Assembly (NCBI GenBank): GCA_027405735.1
Contig: JAPEHQ010000005.1
Span: forward strand, 1,426,001 to 1,490,000
From: Mucor racemosus
Lineage: Eukaryota; Mucoromycota; Mucoromycetes; Mucorales; Mucoraceae
DNA length: 64,000 nt
Reading direction: 5' to 3'
Every line of letters begins with the position of its first letter. The stretch's first letter is position 1. The position numbers and the translations under genes are program-made. The notes under the pieces are model-generated. The model made no database searches. It was not told the origin of the DNA and saw only the letters and a list, made by a program, of their open reading frames with translations. This document shows positions 1-8,891 of this stretch, one piece after another.

Positions 1-361
1 ACATCATCTCAAGTTCTATGTATTTGTTTGGTTCAACAACAACACATTATGAATATTTAGTTTCTACTAGACTTGCCTTTAATAATATATTCTCCAAATT
101 TAATCGATTTTAGTATCTCTTGTTCGTCTGTAAGATCTCGTTTTTTGAAAAATGCAGCCTTCAATTTAGGACGAAAAAAATCTGTATATCCTGCAGGATA
201 CTCTCTGCCTAAATAAACCAACTTTTTGGTTTGGATTTAGTAATGAAATTATGGAATTAAAATTCTCAAACTGGAAAGTAAAAAAATGATAATCCAGAAA
301 TCCGTTAAATAGGTACCTGTTTATAAAGTGCAATCACTTGTGGCCTTAAATTAGTTGTCAT
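1..361 (-). CDS. ETFRF1: ETFRF1/LYRM5-like LYR-motif mitochondrial protein, 3' part cut by window edge
   Basis: Read on the minus strand as three exons: 361-317, 221-77 and 15-1 (continuing outside the window). The start is MTTNLRPQVIALYKQ, followed by LVYLGREYPAGY, a FRPKLKAAFFKK block and FGEYIIKELEMM. The LYK-x-L-x-YLGR-YP core and the GE-x-I-KELE block match the small LYR family protein ETFRF1 (LYRM5). In animals that protein binds electron transfer flavoprotein in the mitochondrial matrix and controls its FAD content. Intron 1 (316-222) is GT-AG. Intron 2 (76-16) has a GC donor (GCAAGT) and is supported because only its removal restores the conserved KELE. The last about 20 residues are missing because the window ends. 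The start has no in-frame alternative upstream that I could see. The role in this organism is inferred from the family. Confidence 0.75.
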
Positions 362-1120
362 GCTATCTTTTTCTATAATATGTACTATGTATGTAGAGTA
401 ATTATTACTATAATTATTAAACTGTAGTAAAGAAGAAGGAGTATACTATCTAAACAATAAAACAACAAAGTCTATGATATATGAACGCATAATTTATAAT
501 CGTCACATTTCAAGCTCTCTCAAGAGGTTCTCACGCTTGTAGAACCTCTTTTGACTGAAATGCTAATATAGAGAATTGTATCCAAAGTGATTGGAGGTCT
601 GCATTATGGTTTGATCCCCAGGAGTTCCAAATTGCAAAGCTGTGCCTGGTTGCCATGGTTACTAAATCGACCGGGAAATTTGACAGTTTGGTAACAGATT
701 AGATCCACCAAATGCAATTTTTCTTTTGGATATAATGCTTCTAATTTGATGGCAAATGCTCAAGAACAGTGAGCATACCGCAGTTCCATTACCTGATAAA
801 TATGTAAAAAGGTAAAATGTTTATCAATCTGTTCATGTCATCAAATTATACTTTCCAGGAACTGAGGATTGTGGCACACAATATGACTGATAAATTTTTG
901 ATTGAAAAATTTTTTTAAATAGGCGATCTCGTCCAGATGAAAAAAGTATAAAAGGGAGGCTCATCCTGGCAGAGCTTCGCACCTTCCCCTTTCAATATTC
1001 ATTGAATTGGGCATACACTTGTATATAAACAATTCAATAAAATATCTTTATCTACTATAAACCTCTCTCTCTCTCCTTTTTTTTCTTTGTCTAATAAGTT
1101 TGTTCCTTAATTTGTAAATC
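362..1120 (+). promoter_or_regulatory. Intergenic region and CTP synthase promoter
   Basis: This non-coding stretch separates the divergent ETFRF1-like gene and CTP synthase. A consensus TATA box TATAAAAG lies at 947-954, about 170 bp before the CTP synthase start. A pyrimidine-rich tract of CT repeats and T-run lies at 1062-1087, just upstream of the ATG. This is a layout typical of strongly expressed fungal genes. No other gene was found here. Confidence 0.5.
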
Positions 1121-2815
1121 ATGACCAAGTATATTATTGTTTCCGGTGGTGTTATTTCTGGTATTGGTAAAGGTGTCATTGCTTCTAGTACTGGTACTCT
1201 TTTGAAGAGTTTGGGCCTTGGTGTAACAGCCATCAAGATTGATCCCTATTTGAACATTGATGCTGGTCTAATGACTCCTCTTGATCATGGTGAAGTATTT
1301 GTCTTGAATGATGGTGGTGAGGTCGATCTTGATCTTGGTAACTATGAACGTTTCCTTGATGTGGAGTTGTCTCGTATCAACAATATCACCACAGGTAAGA
1401 TTTATAAGGAGGTAATTGAGCGTGAGCGTAAGGGTGATTACCTTGGTAAGACGGTACAAGTGGTTCCCCATGTTACGGATGCTATCCAAAACTGGGTGGA
1501 GAAGGTAGCTGCAATGTCAATTGATGACTCTGGCGAAAAGCCCGATGTTTGCATTATTGAATTGGGTGGTACTGTGGGTGATATTGAATCTGCTCCCTTT
1601 GTTGAAGCTATGCGTCAATTCCAATTCCGCGTGGGTCATGACAATTTCTGTTTGATTCATGTTTCCCTTGTCCCTGTTGTTGGCTCTGTTGGTGAACAAA
1701 AGACAAAGCCTACTCAAATGAGTGTTCGTGATCTTCGTGGTGCTGGTCTCACTCCCGATCTTATTGCTTGTCGTTCTTCCAAGCCTTTGGATGAGAGTGT
1801 TGCTTCCAAGATTTCCATGTTTTGTCATGTTGCTCCCGAACAAGTATTAGCTGTTCATGATGTTTCTTCTGTCTATCATGTTCCTGTTTTGTTGCGTGAG
1901 CATGGTGTTATTGATTTTTTCCGTCGTCGTCTCAACTTGGATGCTCTCAAGATTAGTGATGAACGTCGCTTGGCTGGTGAAAAGCTTTGGCAAGAATGGA
2001 CCACATTGGCTGGTAGTTATGAACATTTGCATGAATCCGTTACCATTGCTATTGTTGGTAAATATACCAATTTGCATGATTCTTATATCTCTGTTTACAA
2101 GGCTCTTGAACATGCTAGTTTGGCTCAAAAGCGCAAGATTCAAATCAATTGGGTTGATGCTTCTGATTTAGAACCAGAGACTTTGAAGACTAATCCTATC
2201 AAGTATCATGAATCATGGCAATCAGTTTGCTCTTCAAATGGTATTTTAGTTCCTGGTGGTTTTGGTAGTCGTGGTATTGAAGGTATGATTATGGCTGCTA
2301 AATGGGCACGTGAGCACAAGATCCCTTACTTGGGTATCTGTCTCGGTATGCAAATCTCTGTCATTGAGTTTGCTCGTAATGTTTGTGGTATGAATGATGC
2401 TCAATCTGCTGAGGTGGACCCTGATACCAAGACTCCTGTCGTTGTATATATGCCTGAAATTTCTAAAACTCATATGGGCGGTACTATGCGTTTAGGTCTT
2501 CGTGCTACTCTTTTCCAAGAAGGTACTGAGAAGTCTACTGTTCGTAAACTCTATGGTGGCAATGCCTCTATTGATGAGCGTCATCGTCATCGTTATGAAG
2601 TTAACCCTGTTCATGTTGATACCTTTGAAAAGAACGGCCTCAAATTTGTTGGTAGAGATGAAACTGGTGAACGTATGGAGATTGTAGAATTAGATGATCA
2701 TCCTTTCTTTGTCGGTTGTCAATACCATCCTGAGTATATTACTCGTCCCTTAAGACCTTGTCCTTTGTTCAATGGCCTTATTTTAGCTGCCATTGGCAAA
2801 ATTGATACTTTGTAA
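1121..2815 (+). CDS. URA7: CTP synthase (glutamine-hydrolysing)
   Basis: Single-exon gene of 564 codons. The product converts UTP, ATP and glutamine to CTP, the last step of de novo pyrimidine nucleotide synthesis, in the cytosol. The N-terminal synthase domain begins [18 protein letters not shown] with the nucleotide-binding loop at residues 9-18, then the UTP/Mg region [11 protein letters not shown] and [19 protein letters not shown]. The C-terminal class I glutamine amidotransferase domain has the oxyanion segment GGFGSRG, nucleophile elbow LGICLGMQ with Cys407, and catalytic His536 and Glu538 in YHPEY. Length and end-to-end collinearity fit eukaryotic CTP synthases (yeast Ura7/Ura8). The downstream TAA is followed by AT-rich sequence. 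No frameshift or intron is seen, and this is the clearest gene of the window. Confidence 0.98.
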   Translation: MTKYIIVSGGVISGIGKGVIASSTGTLLKSLGLGVTAIKIDPYLNIDAGLMTPLDHGEVFVLNDGGEVDLDLGNYERFLDVELSRINNITTGKIYKEVIERERKGDYLGKTVQVVPHVTDAIQNWVEKVAAMSIDDSGEKPDVCIIELGGTVGDIESAPFVEAMRQFQFRVGHDNFCLIHVSLVPVVGSVGEQKTKPTQMSVRDLRGAGLTPDLIACRSSKPLDESVASKISMFCHVAPEQVLAVHDVSSVYHVPVLLREHGVIDFFRRRLNLDALKISDERRLAGEKLWQEWTTLAGSYEHLHESVTIAIVGKYTNLHDSYISVYKALEHASLAQKRKIQINWVDASDLEPETLKTNPIKYHESWQSVCSSNGILVPGGFGSRGIEGMIMAAKWAREHKIPYLGICLGMQISVIEFARNVCGMNDAQSAEVDPDTKTPVVVYMPEISKTHMGGTMRLGLRATLFQEGTEKSTVRKLYGGNASIDERHRHRYEVNPVHVDTFEKNGLKFVGRDETGERMEIVELDDHPFFVGCQYHPEYITRPLRPCPLFNGLILAAIGKIDTL

Positions 2816-3162
2816 TTTTTTAATTAATGCTTTCCTGTTTTTACTTTATATACATATACACATACATACAAACAAATTGAATAAACTGTTCATTTATATG
2901 CAATCAAATCTTCTATCCATCACATGTAGCTAATTAAATTTATCTAATTGTGTATATTTTCTTATTAAACTACCTGCATATGTTCAAGATTTTATCTTCA
3001 TATATTTTATCACATCGTTTAGAATCGCAAATGCGCAATTACAAAAGAATTTTGGATTGAAACTGTCTTTTCTCATTTCTCCACAAACATCTTTGAACTG
3101 AAAAAAAAAAAAAATTATAGTAGGTAATACAATTCAGCAACGAGCAATTCAAAAATTATAGC
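2816..3162. other. 3' flank of CTP synthase, no gene seen
   Basis: AT-rich non-coding sequence that should contain the CTP synthase 3' UTR. An AATAAACTG polyadenylation-like site lies near 2879. A run of A lies at 3101-3114. No open frame with recognisable content was found. Confidence 0.5.
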
Positions 3163-3167
3163 AGCCA

Positions 3168-3412
3168 TGAAATGTCAAAACGGTCTTAAGAAATAATCTT
3201 GCCAAAATATTACACTTTTTATTAAGAATACATCCAGAGGATGTATTTATATACTTTTCATTATAACTATTACACAGAATTACTATCTAAGAACATTACA
3301 CCAATTTACTAAGACGCATGTGAATCAACGTGTACACCTGTTGATTTACTATAATACCGAATATTGACTGCGACCTTGAATGTGCGACCTAGGATATGAT
3401 ATTGACATAACA
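3168..3412 (-). repeat. Solo LTR, 245 bp, 5-bp target duplication AGCCA
   Basis: The segment begins TG and ends CA, with imperfect inverted ends (TGAAATGTCAA at the left, TTGACATAACA at the right). It is flanked on both sides by AGCCA (3163-3167 and 3413-3417), the 5-bp duplication left by LTR-retrotransposon integrase. Read on the minus strand it carries a TATA-like TATAAATA followed by an AATAAA, the expected order of an LTR promoter and polyadenylation signal. No internal retrotransposon region is present, so it is a solo LTR left by LTR-LTR recombination. Confidence 0.75.
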
Positions 3413-3417
3413 AGCCA

Positions 3418-3798
3418 GATTCAGACATTGAAAATCCCTGAAACCTATTGATGTAGTCTCAATAATGAGATGAAGGCCTAACAATGAAGTAAAAATGCGA
3501 AAAGGAAACTTGATCAATTTTGTGAGCCGTTATTAAATGTTGTTATTATGCTATTAATCCTATCATGAAATTCAATTTACTTTAAATAACATTATTGAAA
3601 ATTATACAATTATGAAAGAATGCACACCGTGGCAAATCTTTCTAGGAAGCTCATAAAAGCTCAAATCATAAAAACATTATGTAATACATACCCATTTTAG
3701 GTAATAATAATTTCCAAATATGGCAATCGGGTGCTCGTAGGGGTTTATTTTAGTCTTTGGTATTTGGGGAATTTTTTGATGTACTTTAATATGTGATT
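3418..3798. other. Non-coding spacer, no gene seen
   Basis: AT-rich spacer between the solo LTR and the LINE insertion point. Nothing recognisable was found in either strand. Confidence 0.4.
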
Positions 3799-4087
3799 TG
3801 GGGATGTAGCTCAGGTTAAGAATTGGTTTTTTTATTAATAAAATTTAAATGGGCACTCGATATGAGCATAAGCCTTAAATTTAAGAAACATGGAGAAAAG
3901 AGAAACAAAAAACCCTTGACAGGGCACTATACTAATTTAAGGGAAAATGATGGTGTGGTAGTGGATATTGAGCAGTGAGATTAGTGGATGAACTGAAATT
4001 GATCTTGAGAGATTACCAACGGCTGGGAACTTTGATAAGACTTACCACCGAGGATCCGCACAAAGAAAGCAATACAGTCATTTTTCA

Positions 4088-7000
4088 TCAATGTTTAGTC
4101 TTTTTGTCAGTGAACCATAAAGATCCGGGATCTTGATCTGGAGCAATGACAGCCAATGGGTGTGAAATACAATCAATTGCATGAAGCAGAGAAAGTAAAG
4201 CCGACCAATATGGAGGAGGACCAGCCGAGGATTTGACCGGGAGACAGTTCAAAGCATGATCGATCTTGTTGGTACCGAAAGGAGCAGAAGGTAAAGCATC
4301 TAGTAGCTCACCATCCAGAGCACGACAGGTCAGAAAATGATCTCGAGAGATATGAACACCCAAGGGTGACATACACGAACATTCTTCTCGCATGTTGGTG
4401 AACCGACCAAGGCGCCATCGAACCAGTCGACTGCGAGCAGAGCGACCTATTGGTAGATATAGGATGGGATCAGGTCTCACAACAGAGGGACGACAAGCAC
4501 GCAGCAAAGTATTAGATCCAGAAACAGCAGCCGCTTCCATTTGGCGATCTACCTGGTCTTGCCAATATTTGTTGAAAACAGAAACTAATCCAGCAGCAGA
4601 AGGAACAGGATCAGGTAACGACTGATACAATTTGTTTTCACAAATGTATTTATCTAACCTAGTGTAGGAAAGAGCGTTACGCAGGATCACCAAGAGACAG
4701 TCCTCAGGCAGGGTAGCAGCACGCAGAGCAAATCTAGTAGCTAGAACATTATAGCGATGTTTCATACTGGGCAAGCAAGTTATATGTTTTGCAACATTAA
4801 ACCAGGAGCTACCCACAAACATGCCAACTAATCGATTCTGAACATCATCCAGATCCTTGAAATCCCGAAAGGAGAGGTGAGATATAGCTAGGCCATATTC
4901 GAGTTTTGGACGAATAAAGGCCTTGTACAAGCGCGAGCAGAGCAACAATGAAAAACCAGTGCGGTTTACACCAACCGAATTCAACAGAGCCATCACCTGA
5001 ATAGCACCAGAAGCCCGAAGAGACCGAATACCAGGGGCAAACAGACCTTTATACCGGAAAGGCATACCCAAATAAGTGAACTCTTCTACGATAGGAAGGG
5101 GTTCATTATATAGAGTAAGTCTATGACCGGTAGCAGCATTAGGAGACCCAAGAACAGCACACTTAGATGGTTTCCATCTGTAGCCCAGAGAGATAGAGTG
5201 ATCAGAAGCTAGGTCCAACATATGCTGAACATCCGACCGACGCCCAAATATGGCAACATCATCAGCAAAAAGTAGACTATTGATTGCTATTGAGTTGGTC
5301 ATACCAGGAGCACAGATCATAGAGGCACCAGAAGCAGCAGCACGCAGAGCACCAGGCAAAGAGTTGATATACAACGAGTACAGATGGGGACTAAGAACAG
5401 AGCCTTGCAGGACACCTGTAACCGGCGAGAAAGCAGCAGAGTTGTGGTTAGCAATGAGCACCGAGACAGAAACTTCATCAAACATGTTAATCAACAGACC
5501 AAGGACTGGACGAGGGAGAGCTGAGGTAGCGAGCAACTGCCAAATAACTCGACGATCTACTGTATCATAAGCTGCCTTAATATCTAAGAAGGCCACTACA
5601 GGGTAATGATGATGGATCAGAAAATAGTCATGCATCAAGTCATGTAAACAGAGGGCTTGATCCAGAGGACTACGTTGAGGACGGAAACCACCTTGCGCAA
5701 CATCAAGAGCAGGAGAATGAGCATCCAGATCAGGCATAATTGAAAATTCAAAGAGCTTACGCATCACCGAAGTAAGAGAAATCGGTCGAAAATTACCAGG
5801 ATCAGTAGCATCACCTTTCTTGAAGATAGGGAAGACCTGAGCTTGACGCCAGAGAGCCGGTGTGTAACACCATTGATAGCACAAGGTAAACAGGAGAGAC
5901 AACACAGGAGCAATTTCCGTCACCAGAGATTTGAGCATCTCAGCTTTGATATGGTCGGGACCAGGAGCTTTATTTGTGGGGAGCCGTTTAATATGAGATA
6001 CTAAGGTATCAACATCAAAAAGTGACATATCCGTAGGTACACTAAAAGGCAGATCAGAATCAAAGGTTTCAGGAGGTGGAGGACGACTAGCAGAAGCAAG
6101 TAAAGAACCATTATAGACAGATTTGAGATGTGACCCCATAGTTGCGACCGAAGCAGCAGGACCATCAGGATGACTATATGTGGCAGAGGATTCTTTATGG
6201 CGTTTAATACGCTTAATAGCAGCAGTAGCTTTTGAGAAATCACTCTCCAATACAGCACAGAATTTTTTCCAGGACCTTCGCTTTGCAGCTTGTACCAATG
6301 ACCGAAATTGACGGTGCGCATGTTTGTAGACAGCCCAGTTGTTGATTTTGGCAATCCCAGTGGAATGTCGCCACTTGCTGTAGAGACGATCCCTTGAACG
6401 AGCAGCATCCTCAATTTCTAGAGTCCAGAACTTTTTCCAATGACCAGGACGACCAGTTTTCACACCAATAGAACCATCAAGAGAGTCATACAAACAGTGA
6501 TTCAAAGAATCATTGAGTGCATCAATATCCGGGCGGATAGAAGGAGGAGCCGAGACCAAACCAGACAGAGTATCCACCAGAGGAGCAACAGAAGAACGAA
6601 AAAGAGTTTGATATAGACTTAACGGCTTGATCATACCCAATTTTGAAAGCTTCCACTGCCGTCTTGGAGCCAGAACAGAATCACCAGACACCACCAAATC
6701 ACCAGGAGGGGCTACATACTCGAAAGTAAGTAACATCAACCGATGATCAGAACCCAGAGACAGATCAGACTCAACCACCAGTTGAGGATTCAGCATAGCA
6801 GCCTCACCAATGTTAGTCAGAAACAGATCAATAATGCTACTTGCCTCCTTTTGACGTCGAAACGTCGTAAAGGTTTTAACACCATAAGCCAAAGAAGCAT
6901 TCAGCACTGAGAGATCAAATTCCTCAAGCCAAGGTTTCAGAGCAACACCACGAGGGTTAGTAGCAACATCACCAGTGAGAGACCCTAACCGAGCATTAAA

Positions 7001-7450
7001 GTCACCACATAAAATAGTATCCTTAGTCATAGGTAGTGAACTAAGAATCGAGAGCACCTTATCTGTTGATAAGGGTGGAGGAAAGTAAACACAATGAACC
7101 GTCAGGGTGCCAACCTTAAGGGACAGAGTGTGCGAATTATAAGAAGGAAGTTGAGAGACAGGATAGGGACAGGAAGGAGAGACAAAAGCAGTTATACCAC
7201 CAGAACCTCGACCAGAAGCACCGGATACTTTCGTACCGTACAAGTGGAATTGGGACCAGTTAGTAGGAAAAGACCCAGAAGTAAGCCAAGTTTCAGTAAC
7301 CAAGAGAACATGAGAATTCAGTACATGAGACAGAACATCATGAACGACAGAGGCACGTAGACCATTAGCATTCCATAGGGAGAGAGAAACAAATAAGGAG
7401 TGGACCGGGTTATTATTATACATAGGTGAGGATTCAACTGAAGAACTCAT
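4088..7450 (-). CDS. LINE ORF2: APE-type endonuclease and reverse transcriptase
   Basis: 1120 residues. The N-terminal apurinic-like endonuclease (about residues 20-245) has WNANGL, the catalytic Glu in TETWL, GDFNARLG, the IDLFLTN block and the terminal GSDHRLM. The reverse transcriptase (about 510-790) has FPIFKKGD, FRPIS, the AFLDIKAAYDTV motif, GVLQGSVLSP and the catalytic FADD in LLFADDVAIFG. Near the C terminus a cysteine-rich knuckle CSCMSPLGVHISRDHFLTC fits the zinc finger found after LINE reverse transcriptases. No RNase H domain is obvious. The start codon overlaps the ORF1 stop as TAATG, so it is probably translated by termination-reinitiation. All catalytic motifs look intact, and the frame has no interruption. 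Confidence 0.95.
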   Translation of the reverse strand: MSSSVESSPMYNNNPVHSLFVSLSLWNANGLRASVVHDVLSHVLNSHVLLVTETWLTSGSFPTNWSQFHLYGTKVSGASGRGSGGITAFVSPSCPYPVSQLPSYNSHTLSLKVGTLTVHCVYFPPPLSTDKVLSILSSLPMTKDTILCGDFNARLGSLTGDVATNPRGVALKPWLEEFDLSVLNASLAYGVKTFTTFRRQKEASSIIDLFLTNIGEAAMLNPQLVVESDLSLGSDHRLMLLTFEYVAPPGDLVVSGDSVLAPRRQWKLSKLGMIKPLSLYQTLFRSSVAPLVDTLSGLVSAPPSIRPDIDALNDSLNHCLYDSLDGSIGVKTGRPGHWKKFWTLEIEDAARSRDRLYSKWRHSTGIAKINNWAVYKHAHRQFRSLVQAAKRRSWKKFCAVLESDFSKATAAIKRIKRHKESSATYSHPDGPAASVATMGSHLKSVYNGSLLASASRPPPPETFDSDLPFSVPTDMSLFDVDTLVSHIKRLPTNKAPGPDHIKAEMLKSLVTEIAPVLSLLFTLCYQWCYTPALWRQAQVFPIFKKGDATDPGNFRPISLTSVMRKLFEFSIMPDLDAHSPALDVAQGGFRPQRSPLDQALCLHDLMHDYFLIHHHYPVVAFLDIKAAYDTVDRRVIWQLLATSALPRPVLGLLINMFDEVSVSVLIANHNSAAFSPVTGVLQGSVLSPHLYSLYINSLPGALRAAASGASMICAPGMTNSIAINSLLFADDVAIFGRRSDVQHMLDLASDHSISLGYRWKPSKCAVLGSPNAATGHRLTLYNEPLPIVEEFTYLGMPFRYKGLFAPGIRSLRASGAIQVMALLNSVGVNRTGFSLLLCSRLYKAFIRPKLEYGLAISHLSFRDFKDLDDVQNRLVGMFVGSSWFNVAKHITCLPSMKHRYNVLATRFALRAATLPEDCLLVILRNALSYTRLDKYICENKLYQSLPDPVPSAAGLVSVFNKYWQDQVDRQMEAAAVSGSNTLLRACRPSVVRPDPILYLPIGRSARSRLVRWRLGRFTNMREECSCMSPLGVHISRDHFLTCRALDGELLDALPSAPFGTNKIDHALNCLPVKSSAGPPPYWSALLSLLHAIDCISHPLAVIAPDQDPGSLWFTDKKTKH

Positions 7451-8385
7451 TATTGTTCCATTTCAGAACCATTAGAGTTTTCAGTGCGCTTACGAGCAGA
7501 GTTGAGCAAGAACTTAGCCTTCTTGGGTTCTTTTTCCTCAAAACGAGCCATAGCTTCAGATACAGCAACAGCCAATTCTTCGTCACAGATCCATCCTGCA
7601 GATACAAAGTATTTACCAACACCACTAACGTTGAGGGGGCGAAGGAAGGACAAAGTTTGCAGGGCACGAGTGTTAGTAAATTCGTACATTAACGACTCAC
7701 GGTCATTAATATGGAGGGCATCATATTTGGGATCAGCAATGTGTTGGGGATCCAAGGGATCAAAACCCTCAATGATTTCGGCTTCGCACTTCTTCATGAG
7801 ATCAAGAAATTCCTCAACATACTGTGTATGGAGAAGAATACCAATAACGCCAGAGGCAGGGAAACAGATGTCTAGGACACGACCAGTATCAACACCAACC
7901 TTGCGGAAGGTAGATCGAATTTCAGAGCGTAAAATCTTACCAGAGCGACCAATATATACATATTGGTATCCTTGGGGACCTTTAGCAGCAGCCGATTTGA
8001 AGAGGCGACCAGCAGCAACTCGCTTTTTAGCAGAGCGGGCGGGATCAGGAAGGTGAGCACCAGATTTAGCAGCATTAGCATACTTTGCATTGGAGTCTTT
8101 GGGTTTGGTAGTAGCTTGTTTAGAGACTTCATTACCTCCTTCAAGCGGAGGGTTGGTGGTGTTCGTAGGGTGACTGGATAGTTGACCCTGTAATTTTTCA
8201 ATTACTAGGTCCTTGGTCAAAATATCCTTTTTCAAGGTGTTATTTTCGTTTTCTAACTTTTCCATTCGTAACAAGAGGCTTTCATGTTGGTGTACCTTCT
8301 CCTGTACTGAGGTAAGTTGTTGTTGAAACTGCAAAAGCAACTGTGGCAACTGATGCATATCAAAGTCTTGTAGATTTTCAAACAT
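7450..8385 (-). CDS. LINE ORF1: coiled-coil nucleic-acid-binding protein
   Basis: 311 residues. The N terminus (about residues 1-70) is a heptad-rich coiled coil (LQFQQQLTSVQEKVHQHES, MEKLENENNTLKKDI), as in trimerising LINE ORF1 proteins. A basic Ser/Thr/Lys-rich linker follows, then a compact domain beginning YVYIGRSGKILRSEI that may be an RRM-like fold, and a Lys-rich C-terminal tail. No CCHC zinc knuckle is seen. By family knowledge the product coats the element RNA and acts as a nucleic-acid chaperone. It ends in TAATG, sharing one base with the ORF2 start. The RRM assignment is inference from position and pattern, not from a search. Confidence 0.85.
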   Translation of the reverse strand: MFENLQDFDMHQLPQLLLQFQQQLTSVQEKVHQHESLLLRMEKLENENNTLKKDILTKDLVIEKLQGQLSSHPTNTTNPPLEGGNEVSKQATTKPKDSNAKYANAAKSGAHLPDPARSAKKRVAAGRLFKSAAAKGPQGYQYVYIGRSGKILRSEIRSTFRKVGVDTGRVLDICFPASGVIGILLHTQYVEEFLDLMKKCEAEIIEGFDPLDPQHIADPKYDALHINDRESLMYEFTNTRALQTLSFLRPLNVSGVGKYFVSAGWICDEELAVAVSEAMARFEEKEPKKAKFLLNSARKRTENSNGSEMEQ

Positions 8386-8606
8386 GGCGATGAAATATTA
8401 TTCAATAAGGTGCAAATTTAAAGAATAAAATGGAGGTGTCCAACAAGGCTGAAACTTATAAACAATAAACTGCTATGGAAGGCGAGTATAATGGTATAGT
8501 TTGGAGTCGATTGGTGAACTAGTTGTTGAGATAAATGAGTTTTAATAAAAGATTGAGAAATTTCCTGTCGAAATGTCTTCAAAAGTTTAGAGAAACGGAA
8601 AGAGAT

Positions 8607-8679
8607 GGGGATGTAGCTCAAATGGTAGAGCGCTCGCTTAGCATGCGAGAGGCACTGGGATCGACGCCCAGCTTCTCCA
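8607..8679 (+). tRNA. tRNA-Ala (anticodon AGC)
   Basis: The 73-nt sequence folds as a cloverleaf. The acceptor is GGGGATG with CTTCTCC, the D stem GCTC/GAGC, the anticodon stem CTCGC/GCGAG enclosing TTAGCAT (AGC), the T stem CTGGG/CCCAG, and the discriminator base is A. No intron is present. The acceptor has one T-T mismatch (position 6 against 67) and a G-T pair. The A box starts GTAGCTCA and the B box is GGGATCGACGCC-like. The LINE insertion ends exactly at its first base, so its original 5' flank now lies at about 3798 and leftward. Confidence 0.9.
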
Positions 8680-8680
8680 C

Positions 8681-8690
8681 TTTTCTTTTT
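8681..8690 (+). terminator. RNA polymerase III terminator of tRNA-Ala
   Basis: TTTTCTTTTT starts two bases after the tRNA 3' end, giving two T-runs of four and five. This is a normal pol III stop. Confidence 0.8.
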
Positions 8691-8838
8691 GCTTTTATAC
8701 TAAATAACGTGAGACGTTTGTGGTCGTCATTTGCTTTTTGTTGAAAATTTTCGTGCAGATGTCAGGTACACACAGACAAGGATCATAGTTGCGCTGTTTG
8801 TTTTATAGTATATGAAGAATGGTTCATAAGATATTTAT

Positions 8839-8891
8839 TATTTAGTATTTAGTATTTAGTATTTAGTATTTAGTATTTAGTATTTAGTATT
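8839..8891. repeat. Heptanucleotide microsatellite (TATTTAG)7
   Basis: Seven perfect tandem copies of TATTTAG occupy 8839-8887 and then break off in TATT. It lies about 160 bp downstream of the tRNA-Ala gene in non-coding DNA. Confidence 0.95.

Larger units (their letters stand above)
3814..8606 (-). mobile_element. Intact non-LTR retrotransposon (LINE) inserted at the 5' end of a tRNA-Ala gene
   Basis: A two-ORF LINE on the minus strand: about 220 bp of 5' UTR (8606-8386), ORF1 (8385-7450), ORF2 (7450-4088) and about 275 bp of 3' UTR. The interval is bounded by the same 15-bp word TGGGGATGTAGCTCA at 3799-3813 and 8606-8620. The right copy is the first 14 bases of the adjacent tRNA-Ala plus one base. 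I read the pair as the target-site duplication. The 3' end carries AATAAAAAAACC and then CCAATTCTTAACC before the duplication, so there is no long poly(A). Base composition is clearly less AT-rich than the surroundings. Both ORFs are open, so the copy looks young and possibly active. Confidence 0.85.

Noticed and set aside
3799..3830. A second tRNA gene at the left LINE edge
   Set aside because: Only the first 14 bases match tRNA-Ala; no D-loop, anticodon arm or T arm follows, so it is a target duplication and not a gene.
8535..8744. Open frame running across the tRNA-Ala gene
   Set aside because: It overlaps the tRNA and the LINE 5' UTR and has no protein features.
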